From Xylaria sp. FL1777 (taxonomy: Eukaryota; Ascomycota; Sordariomycetes; Xylariales; Xylariaceae), in assembly GCA_022578965.1 (NCBI GenBank), contig MU400604.1, forward strand, positions 62,001-126,000: a DNA stretch of 64,000 bases, read 5' to 3'. Below, in pieces: positions 9,717-20,780 of this stretch. Under the pieces are notes generated by a model. It saw only the letters and a list, made by a program, of their open reading frames with translations, was not told the DNA's origin and did not search any database. The position numbers and the translations under genes were made by a program. The first letter of the stretch is position 1; each line of letters begins with the position of its first letter.

Positions 9717-12331
9717 TTTTTTGGGAGAAGGACGAAACTACCATGAACTCTCGTTTGAGAGACGGTATTCTGTAAATTATATGGGCTAGGAGTATTCCTG
9801 GCTTGGGGGCCGTTCAGTATTGGTCCTGGTTAAAGTGAACAAGGCCTTTTAGAGTTCCCCAGACTATGTGTAGAATATACTACTCCGATGGAATGATCCC
9901 CATATACCTAGTCGAAGGCGACCCAGACTTGGGATGAATAGTGTAGATCAGGTTCCCAATCACCCGAAACACTAGTTGTATCAAAACGACGGTGATACTA
10001 GGATGGACACGTGGTTACCCGATGAAGTGGCACAGAAGGTCTGGGAGCCCAAATAGCCTGAGTAGATGTGACTGTGTAAGTCTGTACGATGCTGTGTCTG
10101 ATCGCTGTACTTTCGTCCCAAATTTTGGCTGATGTAATGCCTCTCCTGGCTGCCGATCATGTACACGAGCGACCACCCGTCCGACCAGAACACAACCCAC
10201 TCGTACCACCGGCCAGATAATGCGCCGATGCTTCGGAAGTGCGCGCAACACGATAGCCGGGTGCCGCGCGAGGGGCCGAGCGGAATGAAGCGACGATGCC
10301 TCGAGTATAGCCAATGTCTAGATCTTCGACAGAATGGAACCGGAGCAAGTCGGGGAAGACAATAATATAGCGCAGCAGAAGAAGAGCCGCGCCCAAGAAA
10401 TTATCTAGATCCGAGGTAGCCAAGAAAGCAAAACGCGAGGTGAAATGCGATACGATTGTTGGCGTAAGATAGTTTATTTATGCGATTGCCCTGAGGCGAG
10501 TATATAGTAGTGAGAAATATAAGACAAAGATACGAGAGGCAGGAAAGAAGCGGGAGGAAGAAGGAAGAGACAGAGGAAACAAGAAAAGAGGTCAAGAAAG
10601 TACGAAACAATGCGGCGAAACAACTAAGGTATCTACTTCCTTACTCATTGCGTACTTACATATACTGTTCGAGTTGCACCTTGCAGTACGTAGCTTCCCA
10701 GCCTGCCTGCCTGCCTATGTATAGGTATACAGCTGCCGTATACAGTATCGTCCCTGCGTCCTTCTTCCCTCTCCCATGCGTATTTGCAATGTACAAGTTA
10801 CTCAAATAGGTAAAATCCATCAGCCGCTCCAAACTTTCCCCTGCTTTCGACGAGTGAACTCAAACCAACCCAGAGCGCGATTAAGCACGAGATCCCTCCA
10901 TCCGGGGGGTGTCTTGGTTGGGTGTTGGGTCTCTCCATTGCGTTGGAAACCAAGATCTATCCTACTTACACTACCTACACTAGTATAGCTTCCGCGCGGT
11001 CGCGAAAGGACAGGGCACGGTGGTCCCCTTGATCGACGGGACATCGAGCCGGGATGGCGGAATTGGCCAATGAGGGAGCCGGCGTGTTGTCAAACGAAAC
11101 GGCTCTCTGTTTGAGGTGTCAGCCGAGGTCACCCCTACGTCACATCCTATTGGCGTGTGATTGGCTGCAGGAGCCGTCATCGCGACTTCACAGCCAATCG
11201 ATGGAAGGATGTGGAGTGGCATGATTGGGCAGAGCGCTCTATCCTGCGCTCAGGCGCTTGTTTGTTGCTTAGGGAGGAGGTACCAATGAACCATCCACAG
11301 TACTCCCAAGCCCCAAAGCTTGATTGCTTTGAGGGGTATAGAATCAAGAAAAGAAAAGAAAAAGAAAAAGAGGAGAAAACAAGAAAAAGCACGCAGTTGT
11401 ACAGAGTATTTTAGTAGAGGCGTCAGTACCCAACTTATATCAAAACTAAACTATGATTATTGTGTACCTAGTGTCAAGTTTTTAAAGTGTCTAGGTATCC
11501 TGTTAAGCTTCATTATCTATAGGCGAGATAACAATATTTCTGGACTGTCTCGTGACTCAATATTCGAGTAGTAGTATAGATGAGAATGCCCCCGGCCATT
11601 GTAATTGTTCGAATTAAGGGACTATTAGTCTTGTTTTGATCGCTAAGTGCGTTTTAGTGGCGTTTATATGTAAAGTGGTATAGGTGACCCTTTGGGCTAC
11701 GTTTGGTACATCAATTTTAAGGTAGGAAAATGACTAGGTAATTACTAAGAGACGTATTCTTTATATTTTTCTACTTGTACTGTTTATGTAATAGCCTAAC
11801 CTAGAAATCTGGTATGTACTGCTCTGACGTAAAGCGGGGAGAGTTCCTTGTAGTGCAGGTCAATTCAACGGCCGACTTGATCTCTGTTGCACAAATCGCC
11901 TTCTCCCGCCTGGGACACCTGCGTGCGACCACAAACATCACACTACTTAGATGGCTCATCGGTGGACCGAGTTCCATTTTTAAAATAAACCAAATTGTTT
12001 TCTCCAATGTTGTTTGCCTTCTCACACGTGACAGGTATTGTGGTAGTATATCGGTATCGTATGCGATCTACCCAACCCGACGTTCAGCTAAGCATCTAGC
12101 GTAGCAGTGGAGGTGAGTTGAGCCGAGTCAGAGGCTGACTACTGCGGCGCTAAGGCATTGACCAGCGATTAGCAGAATGATTCAGAATGATGCAGGTCTG
12201 AATAGTGTCTACTCGAGTAACCATGTGTAGATAAATTTAAGCATGTCGACTCCTTAGTCAATGCAAACAATGCTCTCAACAGTTCCGATATACCTCGCCC
12301 CAGGGTTACATCTCCCAATACAGTGAACACC
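9717..12331. other. Long divergent intergenic region
   Basis: This separates the surface-protein gene (-) and the APH-fold kinase gene (+), which are transcribed away from each other. No confident gene is present. The minus-strand frames between 10423 and 9981 look slightly protein-like but change frame without clear introns. Purine-rich runs occur at 10515-10610 and 11341-11395, and a CTGC repeat near 10700-10715. A cluster of CCAAT boxes lies at 11062-11198. Confidence 0.5.
11062..11198. promoter_or_regulatory. Cluster of CCAAT boxes with a CRE-like half site
   Basis: ATTGGCCAAT, a perfect palindrome holding two overlapping CCAAT boxes, lies at 11062-11071. Further boxes are ATTGG at 11149-11153, ATTGG at 11160-11164 and CCAAT at 11194-11198. 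TACGTCA lies just before 11142. In fungi CCAAT is bound by the Hap complex. The cluster is over 1 kb from either flanking start codon, so a target cannot be assigned. It may mark the promoter of an unrecognised transcript. Confidence 0.35.
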
Positions 12332-13640
12332 ATGGACGCAGCGGCGCGAGAAGAGATCAAGTCCAAAGTCCTCGCGGACCTGGAGCAGACACCCTATGCA
12401 GCCTCTTCATTACAGGAGCTCTCAGGAGGCACGGCCAACTTCATCTACAACGCAAGTCTGAAGAAGCCCCTGGCCGACGGCACGAAGGACGTCCTCGTCA
12501 AACATAGCGAGGCCTACATTGCCAACTCCCCAGCCTTCAAGCTGACACTATCTCGATCCGTAAGACACCGGCTATCTGGAGAGTAAATAAATACTGTGGC
12601 ATTGAAGACTGACTGACTGGGGGGGTTATAAAGCGCATCGAAGAAGAGAGTCTGAGGGCATTGTCCGAATTCCCAATTGAGGGAAAAGCGGCGCTGCCGG
12701 GTGACACGGCCAAGTTCACCGTGCGAACACCCAAGTTCTACCACTTCGACGAGCAGAACAACACGCAGGTCCAGGAGATCCTGCTTCACGGCAAGGACCT
12801 GAAGACGTATGCTCTCAGCACATACGCGGCGGACACGCCCGAGGCGGCGCGCCCGCAGTGTCTCCAGCTGGGCCGGGCCCTGGGGAAGTGGCTGTGCGCG
12901 TTCCACAGCTGGTCGGCGACGCAGGCGGGGCTGCGCAAGACGGTGGCCGCCAACGCGGAGCTGCAGCAGCTGAAGCACTTCATCAACTACTCGTGGCTGC
13001 TGGACCGCGTGGGGCAGTTCCCGGCTGTGCTGGGCGAGGCGAAGGAGGTGTTCGAGAAGGTCAAGGCCATGGCGGCCCAGGAGCTCAAAGACGACAGCCA
13101 GCTGCAGCCCATCCACGGCGACTTCTGGACGGGGAAGTAAGTCATTCATTCAATCAATTCAATCAATTCATTCATTCCATTTTAATTTCCGCGCTTCCGA
13201 GGATTTTCTCCTGGCTAACGACGGACGGCCTCAGCATTCTGTTGCCAGGCAGTCCCATCGAAGAAGGCAGCAGCGACGTGCCCGTGTTCGTCATCGACTG
13301 GGAGATGTCGCAGATAGGGGTGCGAAACCTCGACCTGGGACAGATGGTCGCCGAGCTGTACGAGCTCAAGCTCTACAAGAACATCACTGCCGGCTTGTGG
13401 ATGATACAGGGATTCACGGAAGGTTATGGCGAGGTAAGCGACGACTTCGCCTTCCGCACGGCTATCCAGGTAGGGGCACATCTGGTGAGTTTCGGGACGT
13501 CGGTTCAAGGCTGGGGGACGCCCGAGCAGGTCGAGATGGTTGCCCGCACAGGAAGAGATATTATAGTCCATGCGTGGCAGAAGGACCGTGAGTGGTTTCA
13601 GGGAAGCGAGCTGGCGTGTCTGTTCCAATCGGCTCAATAA
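12332..13640 (+). CDS. APH-fold (aminoglycoside/choline kinase-like) phosphotransferase
   Basis: Exons are 12332-12559, 12634-13136 and 13235-13640, giving 378 residues. The introns begin GTAAG and GTAAGT and end AAG and CAG, and the phases fit. The start ATG lies in a strong ACCATGG context. An N-lobe with the glycine-bearing [11 protein letters not shown] (about residues 29-39) is followed by the lysine strand [10 protein letters not shown]. The catalytic loop IHGDFWTGN (H237, D239, N244) is split exactly by intron 2. The metal-binding VIDWEM (D265) follows. This is the signature of the PF01636-type kinases, which phosphorylate small molecules such as aminoglycosides, choline, or methylthioribose. 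The DFWTGN form is common in fungal homologues of unknown substrate. There is no signal peptide, so it is probably cytosolic. Substrate unknown. Confidence 0.85.
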
Positions 13641-14021
13641 GACAAATAACATAGACGAAATAAGAAAGGCGGATAGTAAAAATAAGAATCTAGACTACCT
13701 TTACTTATTCCTCAATAATCCAAATATTCTTAGAAAGTATAAGCTCTGATGTGTACTGTCATTTTGGACGTTGAGTGGCAAAGGCTACTAGAACCGCTTT
13801 TAAGGGGTGTGCTGGACACTGCTATTATAATGCTCAGTCGAAATTTTCCCCACACCCTCAAAAAAAAAATGATGAGCCAAGTGAGTCACGTCAATGACGA
13901 ACTCAATATGATTTCTACATCGCAGATCCTTAGGTAATAAATCCTTAGGCGCATGAATAGCACGATTTTTGAACTCGGAGTAATAAGTTGGGATTTTCAC
14001 GGACCTTACTACCTACTTCTT
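13641..14021. other. Short intergenic region between two + strand genes
   Basis: This holds the trailer of the kinase gene and the promoter of the thiolation gene. A run of A lies at 13860-13869, and no gene is seen. Confidence 0.5.
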
Positions 14022-15550
14022 ATGGCCCCTGATGCAAGAGTGGCACCGGCGCTCTGTGCGCGGTGCAAAGAGCAAGAGGGCGTGTTAGACTTGCGATCCG
14101 AAGCAGTATGCCAGTGCGTTAAGTTTTTATTTTTATTTTTATTTTATTTTTTATTATTTTCATGATATGAATATATCGTGATATATACGGAAAGTCTTAT
14201 TGAATTTATCTAAATCACCTGACTTACCATGTTACCAGGACATGTTTCACCACGTTCGTCGCCAGCAAGACCATCAAGCGCCTCGAGGTGCTCCAGCGCG
14301 AGACGCGAGGCACGAGATTGCCCTCGCGCCCACAGCGCTATCTCGTCGCGCTATCGCGCGGTCCCTCGTCGACGGCGCTGCTGCATATCTTGAATGAGAA
14401 CGTGCGCAGGCAGCGTGAGAGGAACCAGCGCGTGAAGTTCGAGCTGGTAGTGGTATTCGTGAACGTGGATGTCGAAGTCGAAGCGGCGACAGAGAAGAGG
14501 AGTACAAGCTGGCCAACGGCGTTATACACTAGATTCCCTGCACCTACGAATGGGACTGCGACGCGCGAGGATATAGATTCATCTAATCCTACGGCTACAG
14601 GCACAGACGCATTTTCATCACACTTCCCAGAGCTCACCATCCACAACGTGCCTCTCTCCAGCATCCTATCGTCCCCAGCAATCGACTGGTCGCTCCTCCC
14701 AGCCCAGAACACCTCTCTCCCACCATCCCAGCGTCTCGCAGATTTCTTCTCCAGACTACCCTCAGCCAGCGCCCGCGCAGACGTCTCGCGCCTCCTGATC
14801 CGCCACGCACTGTACGCCGCAGCAGCAGAGCACGACTGCGCGGTGGTGCTTCTGGGATACAACACGACGTCCCTGGCGGAGCTGACGCTCTCGGAGGCAG
14901 CGAAGGGCCGCGGGTTCGGGATCCCATGGTTCGTGAACGACGGGGCGTTTCCCCTACCGCGGGCCGTGGATCCAGGAGTCGACGTAGAAGGCGTCTCGCA
15001 AGATCTTTCCGCGTCGCGGATCGATGACGACGATAATAATGTCAGCGTCGGCGATGGTACGAGTGTCACTAGCATACAAATCTACAGCCCCCTGCGCGAG
15101 ATCTTTAGGAAGGAGATCCTCTCGTACCTCTCTATCGTTAGCTCCTCCTCTGGCCCCTTGGCGGATCTCTTCCCCTCTTTATCGTCGGCCGATGGCGGCG
15201 GCGCGGGAGCCGTGGTCTCGCACCGCGATCTCAGTCTCGACGACGTCGTGACGCGGTTCTTCGTGGACGTCGAGGCGTCGTATCCGAGCGTCGTGGCCAA
15301 CGTCGTGCGTACAACGGGGAAACTAAACCGGGTAGCGCCTGTAATCTCACGTACGCAGACGGGTGCAGATATAGGCGTGGTAGGGCGGCAGTGCAGGCTA
15401 TGTGGGGTTGGATTAGATCTCCTGGGAGACGAGCGGTGGAAAGGGGAGATTGGTGAAGCAGACGTCACGACTTCAAACGATGGCGGGAACACCCAGGGAG
15501 GGAAAAGGAATAGACTGTGCTACGGGTGCGAGAGATCTGTAAAAGGGTAG
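14022..15550 (+). CDS. ncs2: Cytoplasmic tRNA 2-thiolation protein 2 (Ncs2/Ctu2)
   Basis: Exons are 14022-14113 and 14239-15550 (467 residues). The intron begins GTGCGT, contains a long T-rich microsatellite, and ends CCAG. Joining restores a zinc-type pair: LCARCK (C12, C15) and VCQTCF (C30, C33). Then comes the degenerate PP-loop LVALSRGPSSTALL (residues about 70-75), where the usual SGGxDS of the catalytic partner is lost. RADVSRLLIRHALY and VLLGYNTTSLAE follow. A second cysteine set lies at the end: CRLC (C416, C419) and CYGC (C458, C461). Ncs2 pairs with Ncs6 and the Urm1 sulfur carrier to thiolate the wobble uridine of tRNA Lys, Glu and Gln in the cytosol. The low-complexity acidic and Ser stretches in the middle (about 280-350) are typical of fungal versions. 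Confidence 0.9.
14122..14160 (+). repeat. T-rich microsatellite in the ncs2 intron
   Basis: The tract is built from TTTTTA repeats followed by TTTTATTTTTTATTATTTTC. It lies wholly inside the inferred intron and may vary in length between strains. Confidence 0.7.
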
Positions 15551-16101
15551 ATGGCATATTGCTTACGGTATAGAAGATAACGAAATCTGAATCTAGATAA
15601 TAAATGACTGCGACCTTTACTTTGAAATTACTTAATCAAAGGAAGATTAGGGTCAGAGAGCAGTCTCGATTACGGATATGCTCTTTCCGTGAAATTCTGT
15701 CTACCTAGTATATACAGATCTGTCTCTCTGGATCTAGGTGGATAGGATCGCCCCTTCTACAAGTCTTTCAGTAGTTCCAGTTGCTCTTGTCTAACGCTCA
15801 GGACCCAGGACCATTTTTTTTCAGACCGCGACGCCTACCGGAATGTTTCGAGAGTATCCATCCTATTAACACCTGCAAATGAGTTGCACTGTCTGGGGAG
15901 TTCAAAATGCAATTAGCTCCGCCTAGTCCCGACTTATATGTTTCGGGCCACAGATGCTAGGATCCGGTTTACCTAACCATGCTCACGTGTATTGGCTGAT
16001 TTTCCAAATCTCCTCGAAAAAAGTGTTATCTCAGACCGTCAAATACCCAACATTAATTCGATAGTGGCCCTGTATCCTACAGATATAATAAACTGGCTTC
16101 A
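15551..16101. other. Convergent intergenic region
   Basis: This is the shared downstream space of ncs2 (+) and the Oac1-type carrier gene (-). No coding or structured element is recognised. Confidence 0.5.
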
Positions 16102-17374
16102 TCAATTGGTTTCACCAAACTCGGAGGCGGGTAATATCTTTTGCTCAATCTTGCGAACAAGCTTGTTTGTTTGCTCTGCAAGACTGAGTGTCAGGATGGT
16201 GTGCGGTAATATGCGAGCCAGATGGGGTAGGAAGCCCTTGTAGATGGCAAAGAAGCCTTCGGTGCGGATCGTCTTGCCCAGGCAGTCAAAAACGCCTTTG
16301 TACAGGTCGCCATGCTGGTTGTAAAGGCGGGACATGATAGTATCTGTTTGTTTAATTTGTTAACACTTCATCTGTAACAGCGACAATCCAACGCTCTAAT
16401 CTAAACGAGATTCTAGATCTCATGGGGAGAGAGGAGCGTATGTTAATCGCAGAGAGTAGAGAAGGGGCCCGCATACCTGGTGGGTGCATGAAGCAGCAGA
16501 CTACAAAACCTGATGCGGTACTACTCGCCAGGTGTAGTGGCGCGCCCTCATCCATGCCCAAGTGTTTAGTGAGCGTCCTCTTCGCGAGGAAGTACGTGGG
16601 TAACTGTACAGAGCTACCGAAGCCGGTACGGATCATGGCCGCGCCCACGCCTCTGTATAGACCGCCAATACCACCCGCCTTGTAAATCTGGCGGGTGCCA
16701 TCGATTGCGTTGCGGTAACGATGCTGTGTACCGACGGGTAGGAAGGGGGAGTAGCTCTGGAGACGAGTTTTGACGAGGAAGAAAGGAGAACCAGCAGCTG
16801 CACCGATAATACCCGATGATGCGCCGCAGAACATATTGATGCCGAGATTCTGCTTTGAGCCATCGTTCAGGAGGAGGGATGCGAGGCCATGGCGCATGGG
16901 CTCGTAGAAACCCAACCGACACCCGTTGAGCAAGATCTGGTATACGTATGCGCACCCTAGACCCCTGTATATGCCGCGGACACCCTCGTTTCGGACAATG
17001 ACGCTGACGCCGTGGAAGGGGCCACGGTAGTGGTGCGGCTGGTGGCCTTTGGACTGGAGCTCGCCTTGCAATTGCATACTGTTTGCGCCGCGTCCATTGT
17101 GTTAGCCTAGGCCTAGCTGTGTCCTCACAATCTCACGATCTCACGACCTCCTGATCTCCTGATCTCCTGCTTTTCAAGGCCCTGAATTGGCATTGCATGG
17201 GAGTGGGTGAAGTTGCATACCGAATCTTGACGGTCTCGAAAGGGTGGGTGGCCGTGACGGCACCGCAGGCGGCGATGCCACCAGCTATGAAAGCTCTACA
17301 TGTCCGAATTAGCAGGCCGGTGATACTACGTCGCCGAGGGATTGCCGCGCAACTCACCCAACAGTGGTCGACAT
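16102..17374 (-). CDS. OAC1: Mitochondrial oxaloacetate/anion carrier, Oac1-type
   Basis: Four exons are inferred: 17374-17358, 17295-17221, 17078-16477 and 16343-16102, totalling 311 residues. All introns are GT..AG and all phases match. Three mitochondrial-carrier repeats are visible. The first has HPFETVKIRMQLQGELQ (from residue 23), the second SPFFLVKTRLQ, the third HPPDTIMSRLYNQHGDLYKG. The second and third lack the full acidic/basic PxD/ExxK/R signature. The third matches the WDVILTRIYNQ-like motif characteristic of Oac1. The N-terminal AFIAGGIAACGAVTATHPFE is also Oac1-like. The family carries oxaloacetate, sulfate and related anions across the inner mitochondrial membrane. The start chosen gives a 17-base first exon. 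An in-frame ATG at 17542 would add 56 residues of unlikely composition. Confidence 0.9.
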
Positions 17375-18813
17375 AGCGCCGCCTTTGTGTCTTCGGTCAC
17401 GCACCAATGACCAGGAGAGGAGTCCGGGCACGCACAGCAAAGATTGTCTGCGGACGAACAACGAGCGGCAGCTGTGAGAGCGGCCAGAAGCGGTCAGGCT
17501 CGGAGGGTTGCGCCAAGAACCGGGACGTGGGACTTGGCGCAAGTCAGCGCATTAGGCCGAGGCCGTTCGGGTCTTCCTGGTTGCTGGTTGTTCTGCACTG
17601 GACAAAAAAAGGAGTTGTAAAAGTGAGGAGGTGTGAATAGGTGTGAAGAAGAAGGTATCCGACTGTATTGAATGGTTGCTTAACAAGCTATTTCGAATGG
17701 CGTCGTTAACTAGCGCAACAACACCTTTTGATTAACAAGGATCTTCTAGTGTAGGGACATAAACATCCGAGATCGCAACAACGAGCTTGAGGTAGCGCTA
17801 CTTTCAGCTGTATGCTGTCTGCGTATAAAGCCACGTACCTATGTGTAACTTGAAAAGGTATCTAACGAATGGGAGAGCTGGGAATTTACGCTACATGTAT
17901 ACTACTCGTACTCTAAATGATAGTCGGGGTACCTAATCTAGGTTTTAAAAGTACATGCAGACTAATTTATATGTACATTAGGTATTCTGATATTGTAAGA
18001 GTGGAAATAAACATGCTTATGACAAAACAGCACGTGGCAAATTGTATTCAGATGTTTGACCACGTTAAGTCTTCCTTTTGTCTTTTCTGCATTGTTGCTG
18101 TGTATTTTATGATAGGGAAAGGAGTTGCTTCTTGAGATATGTCTTCAGAGTTGAAGATGAGCATATGGTATAAGTAAGTTTGTGCCTCTCTTTTCAGGAC
18201 ATGTGTGCTATTGCTTATGAATGCTTGAGGGTTTTCTGAGTGGTTTAAAGCCGACGGCTTTAGAAGAAGAAAGAAGTGGCGATATGTAATCTTGACTTAC
18301 TAAGTATGTTACTTCTACACGTCGTATTTGCCTTTAGAAGTCCGGTTATATAGCTGGATTATATTAAAAAAAACTTGGGTCTTTGAGAATGTGACCGCGC
18401 TTTAATCACAAATGTTGAACGGGTATATGATATCTAGAACTATGAAGTAGCCGAACTAGCATAATTGCTTCGCCAGCTGATTTCCGTCAGGTGTAATGCT
18501 CTAAAAGGACACAATTCGCCTATACTCGCTCCATGCCAAAACCATCCCATGAACGTTGATCTCCACTCTCGAAAATGCGAACACTAATGCAATCAAGTTA
18601 TGCTACTCATCGTCGTCTCATAACAGTTGTCATATAATTTTCCCCACTAAGCAATAATCGATGTAACTTGCTCTCGGAACGTTGTGTATGAACAGCCTGA
18701 AGATTGAGACTGTGTATTCCCCGGAGACCTGTTCCCCCGCGGTTTAGGAGGGAAGCCTACACCAATCTTTCACAACCCAATATACTCAAGCCGAGCAGGA
18801 CTCGGTCAAGGTC
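17375..18813. other. Intergenic region between two minus-strand genes
   Basis: This holds the promoter of the carrier gene and the trailer of the FHA-RING gene. It is AT-leaning between about 17880 and 18660. Only short frames occur, none recognisable. Confidence 0.5.
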
Positions 18814-20780
18814 CTATATTTGATTCGGTCCTGCCTGTGCCTGTGCTGCAGCATTTAGGCTCCCCATGGCGTTCCTTCTCGTACTCTCTTGGGAAACACG
18901 TGCTGGATTTCCATCAAATACCCAAGGTCCGGCGTCGTTTCTAGGCGTAATCGGCCCTTCGTGACCATTTAATAAACCATTCCGAGCAGGTGACGGTGTT
19001 CTGCGTTGGGATGCACTGGGGATAGTAACAGGATCAGACTCTACGTGTCTTGACGGGGCTGCAAGTGTTTGCGGCGTCTTCGCGCTTTCACATTGCACCG
19101 TTACGTCGCCGGAATCCGCCTGATCAGCGCATCTTTTCAGCGAGCCATCATTTAATTGCGGCTCCGATGATATAGGTACATTATTTTCCTGGAGTGTTTC
19201 GCCTTCAACCTTTTCTTCTGGAACTTCTTCCGGAAGTTGTTGCCACTCTTCTGGGGGCTCATCGACTTCGGCGTCTAGATCAGCAGTCGCCCGGCAGTTA
19301 GGGCACATAAAAATTGGCCATGAAGGGCCGTGTAACATTTCGCGAATACATTTATAATGCCATGTGTGGGAGCACGGCGCAACGAAAAGTGATTGGCAAG
19401 GCTATAAAAAGACTTAGCATGCTGTAATATGATATTGTAGGCTATAGGATCACTGGGACATACCGCAATCGCATTTAGGCAGATTGAACAATCTTGAGTA
19501 TGCGATGATGCAGATGAAGATGCAGCTGCCGCTGTTGATGTCAAATCTCTCAGGCGTTTATGGGTTGTCATACTGCAATGATGTTAATAAGCCATCGTTG
19601 ACTCCAAGCTCCGGTAAAGGTTAAATAGTGAGTTTCTCAGGGGAGGATCCGGTTGGGACCGCAGGACAACATACTTAAAGGTGTTGGGCTTTGCCTGCCA
19701 ACCCCGATTTAATTCAATACGCATCTTGACACACCGGTAAATCATTTCCTCGCCGCCCTTGAAGTCTATCCCCAATTGCACAATATCGCCGTCATTAATA
19801 GGATATGGCTTGGACTCAGTCGCCGGAGCACTTAGGCGGATGTGATTGAGAAACGTGCCCGACGAGCTCTTGACATCCCTGATGTACCACTTTCCCTTCT
19901 CAAACCAGAACTCGCAATGGCGCCGACTGACAACCTTGCTCTTGAAGCCCACAGGGGCGGCCGACGGAGCGTTCATAGGGATGGATGCATGATTTTCTCG
20001 TTCGGAATAACGGCCCACCTTGATCGTCTCCTTGCCGGTGGGTAAGGTGCGGGCGACTGGCGTGAAAGATAATGAAGGACGGGTCGACCGCGGATCGTAA
20101 AAAGCCGACAGGCGTATGGTGGGGAGTGTTTCGCCGGGAGACATGTCAGTCAGAGTGCCTAGCGTCGCCGAACGGGCTCTGGTCATGTCTGCGTCGACGG
20201 GGGAAGGCTCTGGCTCGGGGTTGGAATTTGACCGCGATCTCTCCTCCAACAAGGCGAGTGCAGCGCTCTCACAGAAACGAGTACTGAAGCGGCGATTGTC
20301 GGTAATCAAGCTACTGTTACTATTGCCGCGGGCGCGGGGAATGGGGTCGACGATGGTAGTGTCGAGGGTTATGGAATGCGGCTCAGCCAGATAGTCGTCG
20401 CTGCTGATGTTGAGGGCACCAGAGAGTGCGGTGACGAGGGACGAGTCGCGATGGCTGGGGTTGGAAGTGCGGGAGGCGGAGCGTGGACGAGTGGCGCTGT
20501 CGTTGCCGCTGCCGTTGCCGCGAATGGACGAAGAGCGAAAGATGGTGCCGTGGATGCTGTGGCGGTTCGGGTTGCGAGAGCTGCTGGATTCGCGGCTGGA
20601 AAGGAGCGAATTGGCCGTGTAGCTGCGGAGGTTGATGATGCCGCTGAGCCGTTTCCGCGCGGATGACGTGATTGTTGATGTTGTTGTTGAGGGTGAGGAG
20701 GTGGAGGAGGCGAGAGGCTCGAAAACGGTAGGCGAAGGGGCCGCTGCGGGTTGGGACAACATTTTAACGGCTGGATTCAA
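18814..20780 (-). CDS. dma1: FHA-RING E3 ubiquitin ligase of the Dma1/Dma2 family
   Basis: Exons are 20780-19675, 19572-19464 and 19401-18814, giving 600 residues. The introns start GTATGT and end CAG or TAG, with phases 2 and 0. A long Ser-rich N-terminus (about 1-245) precedes an FHA domain (about 250-345) with IKVGRY (G255, R256), VVSRRH (S285, H288), KSSSGTFLN (N312) and GDIVQLG. A RING-H2 follows after MTTHKRLRDL: C397, C400, C415, H417, H420, C423, C438 and C441. FHA domains read phosphothreonine, and the RING recruits E2. Dma proteins act in mitotic exit, spindle-position control and septin or septation regulation. The C-terminal 150 residues are acidic, then low-complexity. A second in-frame ATG at 20762 could be the true start, removing six residues. 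Confidence 0.93.

Noticed and set aside
9981..10423. Minus-strand protein-like frames including RWYEWVVFWSDGWSLVYMIG
   Set aside because: The reading shifts among three frames with no splice signals that join them, and no family is recognised.
17354..17542. N-terminal extension of the Oac1-type carrier from ATG 17542
   Set aside because: It would add 56 residues unlike carrier N-termini. The start at 17374 gives a family-like beginning.
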